The position numbers and the translations under genes were made by a program. The notes below the pieces were generated by a model that ran no database searches, was not told the origin of the DNA, and saw nothing but the letters and a program-made list of their open reading frames with translations. 21,062 bases of DNA from Trebonia sp. (GTDB lineage: Bacteria > Actinomycetota > Actinomycetes > Streptosporangiales > Streptosporangiaceae). The stretch is from the NCBI GenBank assembly GCA_030043595.1, contig JASHXJ010000487.1, positions 1 through 21,062 on the forward strand, given 5' to 3'. Positions 13,988 through 20,803 of the stretch are shown piece after piece; the stretch's first letter is position 1; each line of letters begins with the position of its first letter.

Positions 13988-14898
13988 TGCACTGGCCGCA
14001 GCGGGTGCACGTGTGCGAGGTCGGGCCGCGGGACGGATTCCAGAACGAAGGCACCTTTATCCCGACGTCATCGAAGATCCAGATCATCAACATGCTCAGC
14101 GAGACGGGCATCACCGAGATACAGGCCAGCTCGTTCACTCATCCCAAGGCCATCCCGCAGCTGCGCGACGCGGAGGAGGTGTTCGCGGGCATCGAACGGC
14201 GGCCGGGCGTCACGTACAGCGCTCTCGTGCCGAACGAGCGGGGCGCGGAGCGAGCGCTGCGGGCAGCAGCGGACAAGGTCGACGTCGTCGTATCCGTCTC
14301 CAGATCGCACAGCATCAGCAACACCAAGATGGAGCCGGAGGCGGCGCTTGAGGCGGCCGGGCGGGTGGCTGCGCTGTGCCGGGCGGCGGGGGTGCGCACG
14401 AGCGTCGGCCTGGCCACCGCCTTCGGCTGCCCGTTCGAGGGATTCGCCGCTACGGCGAACACGGTCGAGTTCGCGCGGCGAGCCATCGAAACGCACGGGT
14501 TCGAGGAAGTCGCGCTGGCCGATACCGCCGGGCTGGCCGGCCCCGCCATGGTCTATGACATCACCAGCAGCCTGGTGGAACGGTTCCCGCGGGTGCGCTT
14601 CCGCCTGCACCTGCACGACACGCGCCGGCTCGGGCTGGCGAACGTGGTGGCGGGCATGCAGGCCGGCGTGACCGAGTTCGACTCCTCCATCGCCGGCCTC
14701 GGCGGCTGCCCCTACGCTCCCGGGGCGACCGGCAACGTGGCGACCGAAGACCTGCTCAACCTGCTCTTGCTCGTCGGAGCCCCGGCCAGCGCCGACGCCG
14801 GCGCCGTGCTCGCCTGCGCACGCAAGGTCAGCGAGGTCGTCGGCCACTTCGACTCCGCAGTGCTCCGCGCCGGGCTCAGCGCGAGCACCGGCCCGTGA
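13987..14898 (+). CDS. Hydroxymethylglutaryl-CoA lyase-like aldolase
   Basis: The 303-residue TIM-barrel protein of the DRE/HMGL family keeps every catalytic residue of HMG-CoA lyase. CEVGPRDGFQNE has Arg15-Asp16 (human Arg41-Asp42), HLHDT has metal ligands His208 and His210, and GLGGCPYAPGATGNVATED has catalytic Cys241 and Asn250. HMG-CoA lyase cleaves HMG-CoA to acetoacetate and acetyl-CoA; homologues act on longer 3-hydroxy-3-methyl acyl-CoAs. No leucine-pathway genes (isovaleryl-CoA dehydrogenase, methylcrotonyl-CoA carboxylase) are present, so it more likely finishes the pathway of this operon. ATG 13987 overlaps the crotonase stop by one base; GTG 13984 is possible. It is the last gene of the operon. 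No clear terminator follows, only a CTGCGC/GCGCAG pair (14911/14942) with a large loop. Confidence 0.92.
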   Translation: MHWPQRVHVCEVGPRDGFQNEGTFIPTSSKIQIINMLSETGITEIQASSFTHPKAIPQLRDAEEVFAGIERRPGVTYSALVPNERGAERALRAAADKVDVVVSVSRSHSISNTKMEPEAALEAAGRVAALCRAAGVRTSVGLATAFGCPFEGFAATANTVEFARRAIETHGFEEVALADTAGLAGPAMVYDITSSLVERFPRVRFRLHLHDTRRLGLANVVAGMQAGVTEFDSSIAGLGGCPYAPGATGNVATEDLLNLLLLVGAPASADAGAVLACARKVSEVVGHFDSAVLRAGLSASTGP

Positions 14899-15102
14899 TG
14901 TGAACGACGCCTGCGCTGTTTCCGGCCGGGCGATCTGTCCTGCGCAGCGATGAAGGGAACGCGGGAGGTCGAGGGGGGCCTGTGGTGGCTGGCTGCTGGC
15001 CCTGCGATCCCGTTCCGCCGGTGTCCTCACGGCGCATGCGGCCGCTACACTGACGGATTACCATCACCTCCCGGGGTGGCGCTGCAAGGGTCGGGGGCAG
15101 GC

Positions 15103-16314
15103 GTGAGAGTCGGCATTATCGGGGGATCGATCGCCGGATGCGCGACTGCGGCGCTCCTGCACCGGGCCGGCCACGACGTGATCGTCTTCGAGCGGTCCGA
15201 GTCCGGGCTCGTGAGCCGGGGCGCCGGGATCGGTACCCCGGCGGCTGTGTGGCAGGACATGCTGGCGCGCGGCCTGATCGATGAGACCCTCCCCACCGTC
15301 AAGGTCGACTCCATCCGGTATGTCACCCGTGGATCCGGGACCGGCCGGCCGCGCTGGCTGGGCGACATCCAGGTCAGCCTCAAGGCGTTCAACTGGGCCC
15401 ATCTGTACCAGTGCCTCCGGCGGGGCGTCCCCGACGACCTGTACCGGGGTGCCTCGGCCGTCGAGCGGATCGAAGCGGGGCCCGGCGGCACGAGGCTGCA
15501 TCTTCTCCGGGGCGGTTCAGCGGACTTCGACCTCGTCGTCTGCGCCGACGGGTACCGCTCGCTGGGACGCGGGCTCATTGACCCCGGCGCCGTGCCGCGC
15601 TACCGGGGGATGGTGATGTGGCGCGGGCTCCTGCCCGAGAGCGACATCGGCGCGGATCCCCTCGGGGGCTGCGATCTGGTGCGCTCTGTGTACCAGGGAG
15701 GGCACGGGCTCATGTACTACATCCCCGGCACCGGGCAGAGCACCGAACCGGGAAAGCGCCTTCTGATGTGGGGCTACTACCTCCAGGTTCCTGAGGGTGC
15801 CCTGGCCTCGGTGCTGGTCGATGATCACGAGCGGCAGCAGTCCGGCTCCGTGCCGTTCGGGAAGGTCCATCCGCAGGTCAAGGCCGGTTTCGAGTCGCGC
15901 CTGGCGGACCTGCTGCCCCCGGCGCTGTTCGAGCTGGTGCAACGGAGCGGCAACTCCGCGATCCAGGCGGTTTACTCCGTTGCCCCCCGCAGCTACGCCC
16001 GCGATCGCCTGTGCCTGGCCGGCGACGCCGGCGCGGTGTTCCCCCCGTTCACCGCGAGCGGCGTCCTGAAGGCGATGGCCAACGCCACCTCACTGGCGGA
16101 CGCGCTCGCCGGCGCCCCGGCCGTTGATGACGCCCTGCGCCGGTGGAGTGAGGCCCAGCTCCAGGTCGCTGCTGAGGTCATGCCGATGGCTGAGCGCACC
16201 GAGCAGGGCCTCGTGTTCGACATGCCAGACCTCACCACCATGCCGGCCGCGGCGGCCAATGACTGGATCTCCTCAGCCCATCCCGGGTTCGCGGTCACGC
16301 TCCCCGGCACGTGA
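15103..16314 (+). CDS. FAD-dependent monooxygenase (group A flavoprotein hydroxylase family)
   Basis: The 403-residue protein starts with the FAD-binding dinucleotide fold VGIIGGSIAGCATA, a GGSIAG variant common in this family, ending at the ribose-binding acidic residue in VFERS. The second FAD/NAD(P)H motif is DLVVCADGYRS and the third is LCLAGDAGAVFPPFTASG (Gly307-Asp308), contacting FAD. Such enzymes hydroxylate or epoxidise aromatic or other unsaturated substrates with NAD(P)H and oxygen. GTG 15103 is preceded by GGGGG about 5 nt upstream; GTG 15076 is an in-frame alternative. It lies 204 bp after the HMGL-like gene. That gap has a TACACT -10-like hexamer (15046-15051) without a good -35, so it may be transcribed separately. 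It converges on the SDR. Confidence 0.88.
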   Translation: MRVGIIGGSIAGCATAALLHRAGHDVIVFERSESGLVSRGAGIGTPAAVWQDMLARGLIDETLPTVKVDSIRYVTRGSGTGRPRWLGDIQVSLKAFNWAHLYQCLRRGVPDDLYRGASAVERIEAGPGGTRLHLLRGGSADFDLVVCADGYRSLGRGLIDPGAVPRYRGMVMWRGLLPESDIGADPLGGCDLVRSVYQGGHGLMYYIPGTGQSTEPGKRLLMWGYYLQVPEGALASVLVDDHERQQSGSVPFGKVHPQVKAGFESRLADLLPPALFELVQRSGNSAIQAVYSVAPRSYARDRLCLAGDAGAVFPPFTASGVLKAMANATSLADALAGAPAVDDALRRWSEAQLQVAAEVMPMAERTEQGLVFDMPDLTTMPAAAANDWISSAHPGFAVTLPGT

Positions 16315-16432
16315 CCGGGGCCATCCGCCCAGGTTCACCCTGGCCCGGCGGCGCGAGATCAACAAGGTCGCCAGGTCCCGGCCGGCCGAGCATGACCTGG
16401 AACAACGCCGAGATCGCCTGCACCCCGGCCAG

Positions 16433-17203
16433 CTAGGCACCGGCCGGCCCGGCCCCCGGCCGGGTGACGAGCACGTGCGGCACGACAGCCTGGGGCGACA
16501 GGGTGCTGATCGCGGCCACCAGGGTCGCGATGTCGGCTGGCTTGATCATCTCTTCCCGCGCGACACGGTCACGGACCCAGGCGCTCATATCGGTATCCAC
16601 GTACCCGGGCGAGATCGCGGTGGCGCTGACCCCGCTGGCCGACTCCTCGGCGTTGACCGACGCGCACAGCGAGATGAGCGCGGCCTTGGTGGCGGCATAG
16701 GCCGCCAGGCCAGGCTCGGACACCACGCCGGTGCTTGAGGCGATCGCCACGATCCTGGCGCCCCGGTCGGGGTGCCAGGCGGCGGCCTGGCGCAGCAGCG
16801 GCAGGCATTCCTGGATCAGGACGAACGGCGCGCGAAGGTTCACCGTCACCTGGCGGTCGAACCGGTGCATCGGGTAACCCGCCACCGGCCCGCTGCTGCC
16901 GACCCCGGCGCACAGGACCAGGAAGTCCAGCGAGCCGAGGTGCCCGGCCTGGCGCGCCAGCTCGCGCACGTCGTCCTCGCTGGCCATGTCGGCCGGCACG
17001 ACCTGTATGCCGATCCCGTCGGCCGACCCCGCCAGAGCCCGTGCGGTTTCCTCAAGCGCGTCCCGGCGTCGGCCGCTCAGGGTCAGGTTGTACCCGAGGG
17101 CCGCAAGCCGCCCGGCTATGGCCCTGCCGATGCCGCGGGACGCGCCCGTGACCAGCGCGCCAGGCCGCTGCTGCCGGGCGCCGGCATCACCCGGCATCGA
17201 CAC
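16433..17203 (-). CDS. SDR-family NAD(P)-dependent oxidoreductase
   Basis: The 256-residue classical short-chain dehydrogenase has TGASRGIG (19-26) for cofactor binding, LCAGVG at the NNAG position, active-site Ser in IVAIASSTG (about 156-157), and catalytic Tyr169 and Lys173 (YAATK). ISPGYVDTDM near the C-terminus is typical of 3-oxoacyl reductase-like enzymes. I set the start at GTG 17203 because GGGAGG lies 6 nt upstream. The open frame extends to 17302, but that extension would run through the operator and promoter. It is divergent from the acyl-CoA ligase and probably controlled by TetR2. Expected role: oxidation or reduction of a hydroxy/keto group in an acyl-CoA pathway; substrate unknown. 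A 118-bp stretch without a gene separates it from the monooxygenase. Confidence 0.9.
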   Translation of the reverse strand: MSMPGDAGARQQRPGALVTGASRGIGRAIAGRLAALGYNLTLSGRRRDALEETARALAGSADGIGIQVVPADMASEDDVRELARQAGHLGSLDFLVLCAGVGSSGPVAGYPMHRFDRQVTVNLRAPFVLIQECLPLLRQAAAWHPDRGARIVAIASSTGVVSEPGLAAYAATKAALISLCASVNAEESASGVSATAISPGYVDTDMSAWVRDRVAREEMIKPADIATLVAAISTLSPQAVVPHVLVTRPGAGPAGA

Positions 17204-17230
17204 GAAAAGCCTCCCAGGCTGGGGAAGTGG

Positions 17231-17250
17231 TATCGACTGACCAGTCGGTA
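17231..17250. promoter_or_regulatory. Operator for the SDR promoter, imperfect CGACTG/CAGTCGG palindrome
   Basis: A 20-bp inverted repeat in which eight of ten base pairs match, with arms TAnCGACTG and CAGTCGGTA. It sits just downstream of the predicted SDR -10, about where transcription would start. It resembles the palindrome at 17348-17359, so both are probably bound by TetR2. Confidence 0.65.
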
Positions 17251-17254
17251 GGCA

Positions 17255-17284
17255 ACGTTCGCAGCTGCGTAGAGCGTTTGTCAA
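17255..17284 (-). promoter_or_regulatory. Putative SDR promoter
   Basis: On the minus strand a consensus TTGACA (17284-17279) is followed after 18 bp by GAACGT (17260-17255), a weak -10 match. The operator at 17231-17250 would cover the start point. The perfect -35 is the main support. Confidence 0.45.
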
Positions 17285-17310
17285 GATTCCTGTAACTGGC
17301 ATATATCACG

Positions 17311-17339
17311 TTGACATCGCTAGGAGTTCCCTCTACGTT
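17311..17339 (+). promoter_or_regulatory. Putative promoter of the acyl-CoA ligase-tetR2 unit
   Basis: TTGACA (17311-17316), a 17-bp spacer and TACGTT (17334-17339) fit the actinobacterial consensus well. The start point would be near 17346, at the edge of the palindrome 17348-17359. Confidence 0.65.
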
Positions 17340-17347
17340 TTTCCCGA

Positions 17348-17359
17348 CCGACTAGTCGG
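17348..17359. promoter_or_regulatory. Operator for the ligase promoter, palindrome CCGACTAGTCGG
   Basis: A perfect 12-bp palindrome with two further matching pairs outside one mismatch. Half-site CGACT matches the operator at 17231-17250, whose centre is 113 bp away. Its position at the predicted transcription start fits repression by TetR2, encoded at the end of this transcript. Confidence 0.7.
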
Positions 17360-17415
17360 ACGACTTTACGGCGGTTGCGCCAGGGAGGTGGGTTGCGATC
17401 CTCGAGGCCAGCCAC

Positions 17416-19038
17416 GTGCCGCTGAGCCCGCTGAGCTTCCTTGCCCGGGCGCGACGGGCTTTCCCGGCCAAGACCGCGGTGATCGACACCGACGGTGCCG
17501 AGGTCAGCTATGCGGACCTGGCGGCCGACTGCGACGCGATCGCGGCCGCGCTCAGGGCCGACGGCATCCAGCCGGGGGAACGGGTCGCGGTGCTGGATCT
17601 GAACACCCGGTGGCTGCTGGCCGCCCACTTCGGAGTGCCGGGAGCGGGCGCGGTGCTGGTGGCGCTCAATTCGCGGCTGGCCGCGCAGGACTACCGGCAG
17701 ATCCTGGCCCACTCCGGGTCCCGGGTGCTCCTGGTCTCCCCGGAGCTGGCAGGCCGGCTGGGCGTGGCCAGTGCCAGCGAGCTGCCCGTTGACCGGGTCG
17801 TCATGCTGCCGGGATCCGGTGCGGTGCCTGGCGGAGCGGTCGGCCTTGGCGAGTGGCTGGCACGCGGGGACGGGACGCGCGCGGAACTACCCGCCGACGA
17901 GAACGACATGATCGCCGTCAATTACACCAGCGGCACCACGGGGCGCCCTAAAGGCGTTGTCTACACGCACCGCGGCGCCTACCTGAACGCGGTCAGCGTT
18001 GCGCTGGAGTTCCAGCTTTCCGCGTCCAGCTGGCACCTGTGGACGCTGCCCATGTTTCACTGCAACGGCTGGTCCCTGACATGGGGGGTTACCGCGGTGG
18101 GCGCGACCCACGTGTGCCTTCCGTCTTTCGACGCGCACCGGGCACTGACGCTTGCCGACCGCTATCCGGTGACACACCTGTGCGGCGCTCCGGTGGTGCT
18201 CAGTGAGCTGGCCAGGGCCGGCGCTCAGCGTGGCTTCGTGGCGAGCCGGCCAGTCCGGGCGGCGGTCGGCGGCGCCCCGCCGACGAAGGAGACGATCGCC
18301 GCCGTGCAGGCGATGGGTATTCATGTCACCCACCTGTACGGCCTGACCGAGACGTACGGGCCGTCGCTGATCTGCGAATACCAGGATGGCTGGGCGCAGC
18401 TGCCCCCCGCCGAGCTCGCCGCGCGGCTCAGCAGGCAGGGCGTTCCGACGGTGTCGGTCGGTGACGTCGTGGTCGCCGACCAGCGGCTCCAGCCTGTCCC
18501 GGCGGACGGCCGCACCATGGGCGAGATCCTGATCCGGTCGAACACGGTGACGTCCGGCTACCTGGACGATGAGGAGGCTTCCGAGGCGGCGTTCCGTGGT
18601 GGCTGGTTTCACACGGGTGACCTGGGCGTCGTCCATCCAGACGGTTATATCGAGCTGACCGACCGGAGCAAGGACATCATCATCAGCGGCGGGGAGAACA
18701 TCGCCTCGGTCGAGGTGGAAAAGGTGCTGTCCGCGCATCCGGGCGTGCTGGAAGCCGCCGTGGTGGCGGCGCCTGATCCGCGCTGGGGCGAGCGGCCCGT
18801 CGCATTCGTCACGACGGCACGAGACGACATCGGCGAGCAGGAGCTGATCGCCTTCGCGCGGGAGCGCCTAGCGCATTTCAAGGTCCCCGACCGCGTATAT
18901 CTCGGGCCATTGCCGAAGACGGCGACCGGGAAGATCAGGAAGCACGCACTCCGTGCGGTGGCCCGCGAGCGCGCCGGAGGCGACATCGCCCGCACCGGTG
19001 AGGCGGGCGACTGTGCAGGGCGAGGTGACCGATCCTGA
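17416..19038 (+). CDS. AMP-forming acyl-CoA synthetase (fatty-acid--CoA ligase family)
   Basis: The 540-residue ANL-superfamily enzyme has the P-loop YTSGTTGRPKG (170-180), the adenylate motif HLYGLTETYG, GWFHTGDLGVVHPDGYIELTDRSKD with the ATP-ribose-binding Asp and hinge, SGGENIASVEVE, and the C-terminal catalytic Lys506 (TATGKIRK). It activates a carboxylic acid via acyl-AMP to acyl-CoA; the sequence pattern (SFLARARRAFPAKTAVID, HLWTLPMFHCNGW) is that of medium/long-chain or aryl acid ligases. GTG 17416 has GAGG 8 nt upstream and is the only standard start. A much stronger site, GGGAGG (17383-17388), lies 9 nt before an in-frame ATC at 17398, so the protein may be 6 residues longer. It overlaps tetR2 by 4 bp. 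Confidence 0.92.
   Translation: MPLSPLSFLARARRAFPAKTAVIDTDGAEVSYADLAADCDAIAAALRADGIQPGERVAVLDLNTRWLLAAHFGVPGAGAVLVALNSRLAAQDYRQILAHSGSRVLLVSPELAGRLGVASASELPVDRVVMLPGSGAVPGGAVGLGEWLARGDGTRAELPADENDMIAVNYTSGTTGRPKGVVYTHRGAYLNAVSVALEFQLSASSWHLWTLPMFHCNGWSLTWGVTAVGATHVCLPSFDAHRALTLADRYPVTHLCGAPVVLSELARAGAQRGFVASRPVRAAVGGAPPTKETIAAVQAMGIHVTHLYGLTETYGPSLICEYQDGWAQLPPAELAARLSRQGVPTVSVGDVVVADQRLQPVPADGRTMGEILIRSNTVTSGYLDDEEASEAAFRGGWFHTGDLGVVHPDGYIELTDRSKDIIISGGENIASVEVEKVLSAHPGVLEAAVVAAPDPRWGERPVAFVTTARDDIGEQELIAFARERLAHFKVPDRVYLGPLPKTATGKIRKHALRAVARERAGGDIARTGEAGDCAGRGDRS
19022..19037 (+). promoter_or_regulatory. Ribosome binding site and CTG start codon of tetR2
   Basis: GAGGTGA (19022-19028), close to a perfect anti-16S match, stands 6 nt before CTG at 19035-19037. 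The CTG overlaps the ligase stop as CTGA, the same 4-bp coupling seen as GTGA and ATGA elsewhere in the window. No ATG, GTG or TTG exists in this frame between the upstream stop at 19026 and GTG 19149, which would cut off helix 1 of the DNA-binding domain. Confidence 0.7.
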
Positions 19039-19670
19039 CCCCGGAGGCACCGGACAGCTGCTCACCGGCCGCCAGTGCGGCCGACGCGCGCCGCGCGCGC
19101 ATCATCGATCTCGCGGCCCGCCTGTTCGACGAGCGCGGGTACGGCAGCGTGTCGATGGAGCAGATCGCGCTGGCGGCCGGCATCGCAAAACCGACCTTGT
19201 ACCACTACTTCCGTGCCAAGGACGAGATCCTCCGCGGCATCCACGAGACCTTCATCGACCTGCTGCTCGACCGGCAGGAAGAGCGGCGGAAGCTGGCGCT
19301 CGCCCCTGCCGATCAGTTGCTCGGCGCGATGACCGACATCCTCGGCCTGATGGAGACGCACCGCGGCCACGTCCGGGTCTTCTTCGAGCATTACCGGGAA
19401 CTGCCCAGCCCGGTGCGCGAGCAGATCCGCGTCAAGCGCGCCCGCTACCAGGATCTGGTGCACGACGCGATCACGACGGGGATCCGCGACGGCGCGTTCC
19501 GGGAGGTAGATCCCGACATGGCGACCATGGCGGTGTTCGGGATCTGCAACTGGGCCTACCAGTGGTGGCGGCCGGGCAGCGGCATGGACAGCGCTCACAC
19601 GGCACAGAAGATGTGGGATCTGGTCATCCGCGGTCTGGCACTGCCCACGGCGGCGGGGTCCGGGCGCTAG
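19035..19670 (+). CDS. TetR/AcrR-family transcriptional regulator (TetR2), probable CTG start
   Basis: From CTG 19035 the protein has 211 residues, normal for TetR. Helix 1 is RRARIIDLAARLFDERGYGSV and the helix-turn-helix is MEQIALAAGIAKPTLYHYFRAKDEIL. The ligand domain is of the KstR2-like type (NWAYQWWRPGSGMDSAHTAQKMWDLVIRGL). A start at the first standard codon, GTG 19149, would give 173 residues without helix 1 and probably without DNA binding. The gene overlaps the ligase stop by 4 bp, so it is cotranscribed with the ligase and presumably represses its own operon and the divergent SDR through the two CGACT palindromes. An acyl-CoA made by the ligase is the likely inducer (inference). 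Its stop is 2 bp from the stop of the convergent DinB-like gene. Confidence 0.88.
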   Translation: MTPEAPDSCSPAASAADARRARIIDLAARLFDERGYGSVSMEQIALAAGIAKPTLYHYFRAKDEILRGIHETFIDLLLDRQEERRKLALAPADQLLGAMTDILGLMETHRGHVRVFFEHYRELPSPVREQIRVKRARYQDLVHDAITTGIRDGAFREVDPDMATMAVFGICNWAYQWWRPGSGMDSAHTAQKMWDLVIRGLALPTAAGSGR

Positions 19671-19672
19671 CG

Positions 19673-20194
19673 TCACATTCCGGTCGCGCCGTCGATTCGC
19701 TCCCGCAGCAGGTCCGCGTGGCCGTTGTGCCGGGCGTACTCCTCGATCATGTGCACGTACACCCAGCGCACGCTCATCTGGGCGTTGCGGCGGGCGTGGA
19801 AGAACGTCTCGTCCAGGTCATGGCCAGCGGCGGCCTCCCTGGCGAGTTCTATCTCGCGCTGGTAGGTGGCGAAGTCCTGCTCAGCGTCGGCCGTACCGAC
19901 GTGCTCGAACTCGCCGTCGGGATCCGCCTCGCTGCTGAAAAGGAAGCCGACGTCCTCGCCGGCGACACGGCGCCGGAACCAGCCGCGCTCCACCTCGGCC
20001 ATGTGCCGGACCAGGCCGAGCAGCGACAGGTTCGATGGCGGGACGGCGCAGTCCCTGAGCTGTTCGGCGGTGAGGCCGGAGCACTTGTGCAGCAGGGTCT
20101 GGCGGTGAAACTCCAGCCATGCCTCGAGCATCGGCCGCTCGCCGGCGACATCGGGCACGAACTGACGGGTGATCTCGGGTGCTGTCCACGACAT
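19673..20194 (-). CDS. DinB-like (DUF664, mini-damage-inducible) protein
   Basis: The 173-residue protein has the four-helix-bundle DinB/DUF664 pattern: LEFHRQTLLHKCSGLTAEQLR near the start, LLGLVRHMAEVERGWFRR carrying His64, and HMIEEYARHNGHADLLRE (148-165) carrying His156 and His159. These are the likely metal ligands. Relatives include divalent-metal-dependent mycothiol or bacillithiol S-transferases, but most DUF664 proteins have no assigned reaction. ATG 20194 is the apparent start. The gene lies 99 bp downstream of the cupin on the same strand, with a hairpin between them. Confidence 0.88.
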   Translation of the reverse strand: MSWTAPEITRQFVPDVAGERPMLEAWLEFHRQTLLHKCSGLTAEQLRDCAVPPSNLSLLGLVRHMAEVERGWFRRRVAGEDVGFLFSSEADPDGEFEHVGTADAEQDFATYQREIELAREAAAGHDLDETFFHARRNAQMSVRWVYVHMIEEYARHNGHADLLRERIDGATGM

Positions 20195-20257
20195 GCGCCC
20201 AGCATCCCGCCTGGTGACTGGTGACCGCCACCGGATTCCGCGCCCGCCGGCCAGCTT

Positions 20258-20276
20258 GGCTGCCGGCCCGGCAGCC
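20258..20276 (-). terminator. GC-rich hairpin downstream of the cupin gene
   Basis: GGCTGCCGG and CCGGCAGCC form a perfect 9-bp inverted repeat around a single C (in practice a 7-8 bp stem). It lies 17 nt past the cupin stop and before the DinB-like gene. There is no T-tract, as is common for actinobacterial terminators, so it could instead be a repeat or an mRNA-stability element. Confidence 0.45.
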
Positions 20277-20293
20277 TGCCGGCCTGGCCGCGG

Positions 20294-20734
20294 TCAGGCA
20301 GGCTCCATCCCGAACCGGGCCATCAGCGCTCGTTCCTCGTCGGGCGAGGGCGGCCGGTCCCTGTGCCACAGGTCGTGCAGGGCCGCGAAGTAGGCATCCA
20401 TGGCCGGGGCGTGGATCACCAGCAGCCGGGCCGGCTGGTCGCCGGCGTTGCCGAAGGTGTGCGCGGTGCCGCGCGGCACCAGCACGAACCCCTCGGGTCC
20501 CACCCGCAGGTCCTGACCCTCGACCGTGACCGACACCAGGCCGTCGAGCACGAAGTAGGCCTCCGAGCAGTTGGTATGCCGGTGCGGCGGCGGGCGCCGG
20601 CCGCCAGGCGGCAGGGTGCGCTCCATCAGCGACAGGTCGCCGTCGTCCAGCTCGGCGAGGGCCTTGACGTACATGACGCTGCCGCGGGCGCTGTACCGCG
20701 CATGGCCTTCGCCCGGCCCCAGGACCCCCGTCAC
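20294..20734 (-). CDS. Cupin-domain protein
   Basis: The protein has a single conserved cupin barrel. Motif 1 is PPPHRHTNCSEAYFVLDG, with two His and a Glu as metal ligands, and motif 2 is GFVLVPRGTAHTFGN, with the third His. It is 146 residues from GTG 20734, which I prefer because AGGGAGG lies 5 nt upstream; ATG 20749 would add five residues but has no ribosome site. Such small cupins serve as metal-dependent dioxygenases, isomerases or ligand-binding domains; nothing in the sequence decides between them. It lies between the WD40 gene and the DinB-like gene on the same strand. Confidence 0.85.
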   Translation of the reverse strand: MTGVLGPGEGHARYSARGSVMYVKALAELDDGDLSLMERTLPPGGRRPPPHRHTNCSEAYFVLDGLVSVTVEGQDLRVGPEGFVLVPRGTAHTFGNAGDQPARLLVIHAPAMDAYFAALHDLWHRDRPPSPDEERALMARFGMEPA

Positions 20735-20803
20735 CGCTGCCTCCCTCATCGCGTCGCCATATCGCCGTGGCCCGCATTGCCGGTGTGGGCCACAACGCCA
20801 AAC

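Noticed and set aside
16315..16432. CCAGG/CCTGG hairpin after the FAD monooxygenase as a terminator
   Set aside because: The stem is only 5 bp with no T-tract, and such pairs are common by chance in this sequence. The rest of the gap shows nothing recognisable.
17204..17302. N-terminal extension of the SDR from ATG 17302
   Set aside because: It would translate across the promoter and operator; GTG 17203 has GGGAGG at ideal spacing and gives a normal SDR N-terminus.
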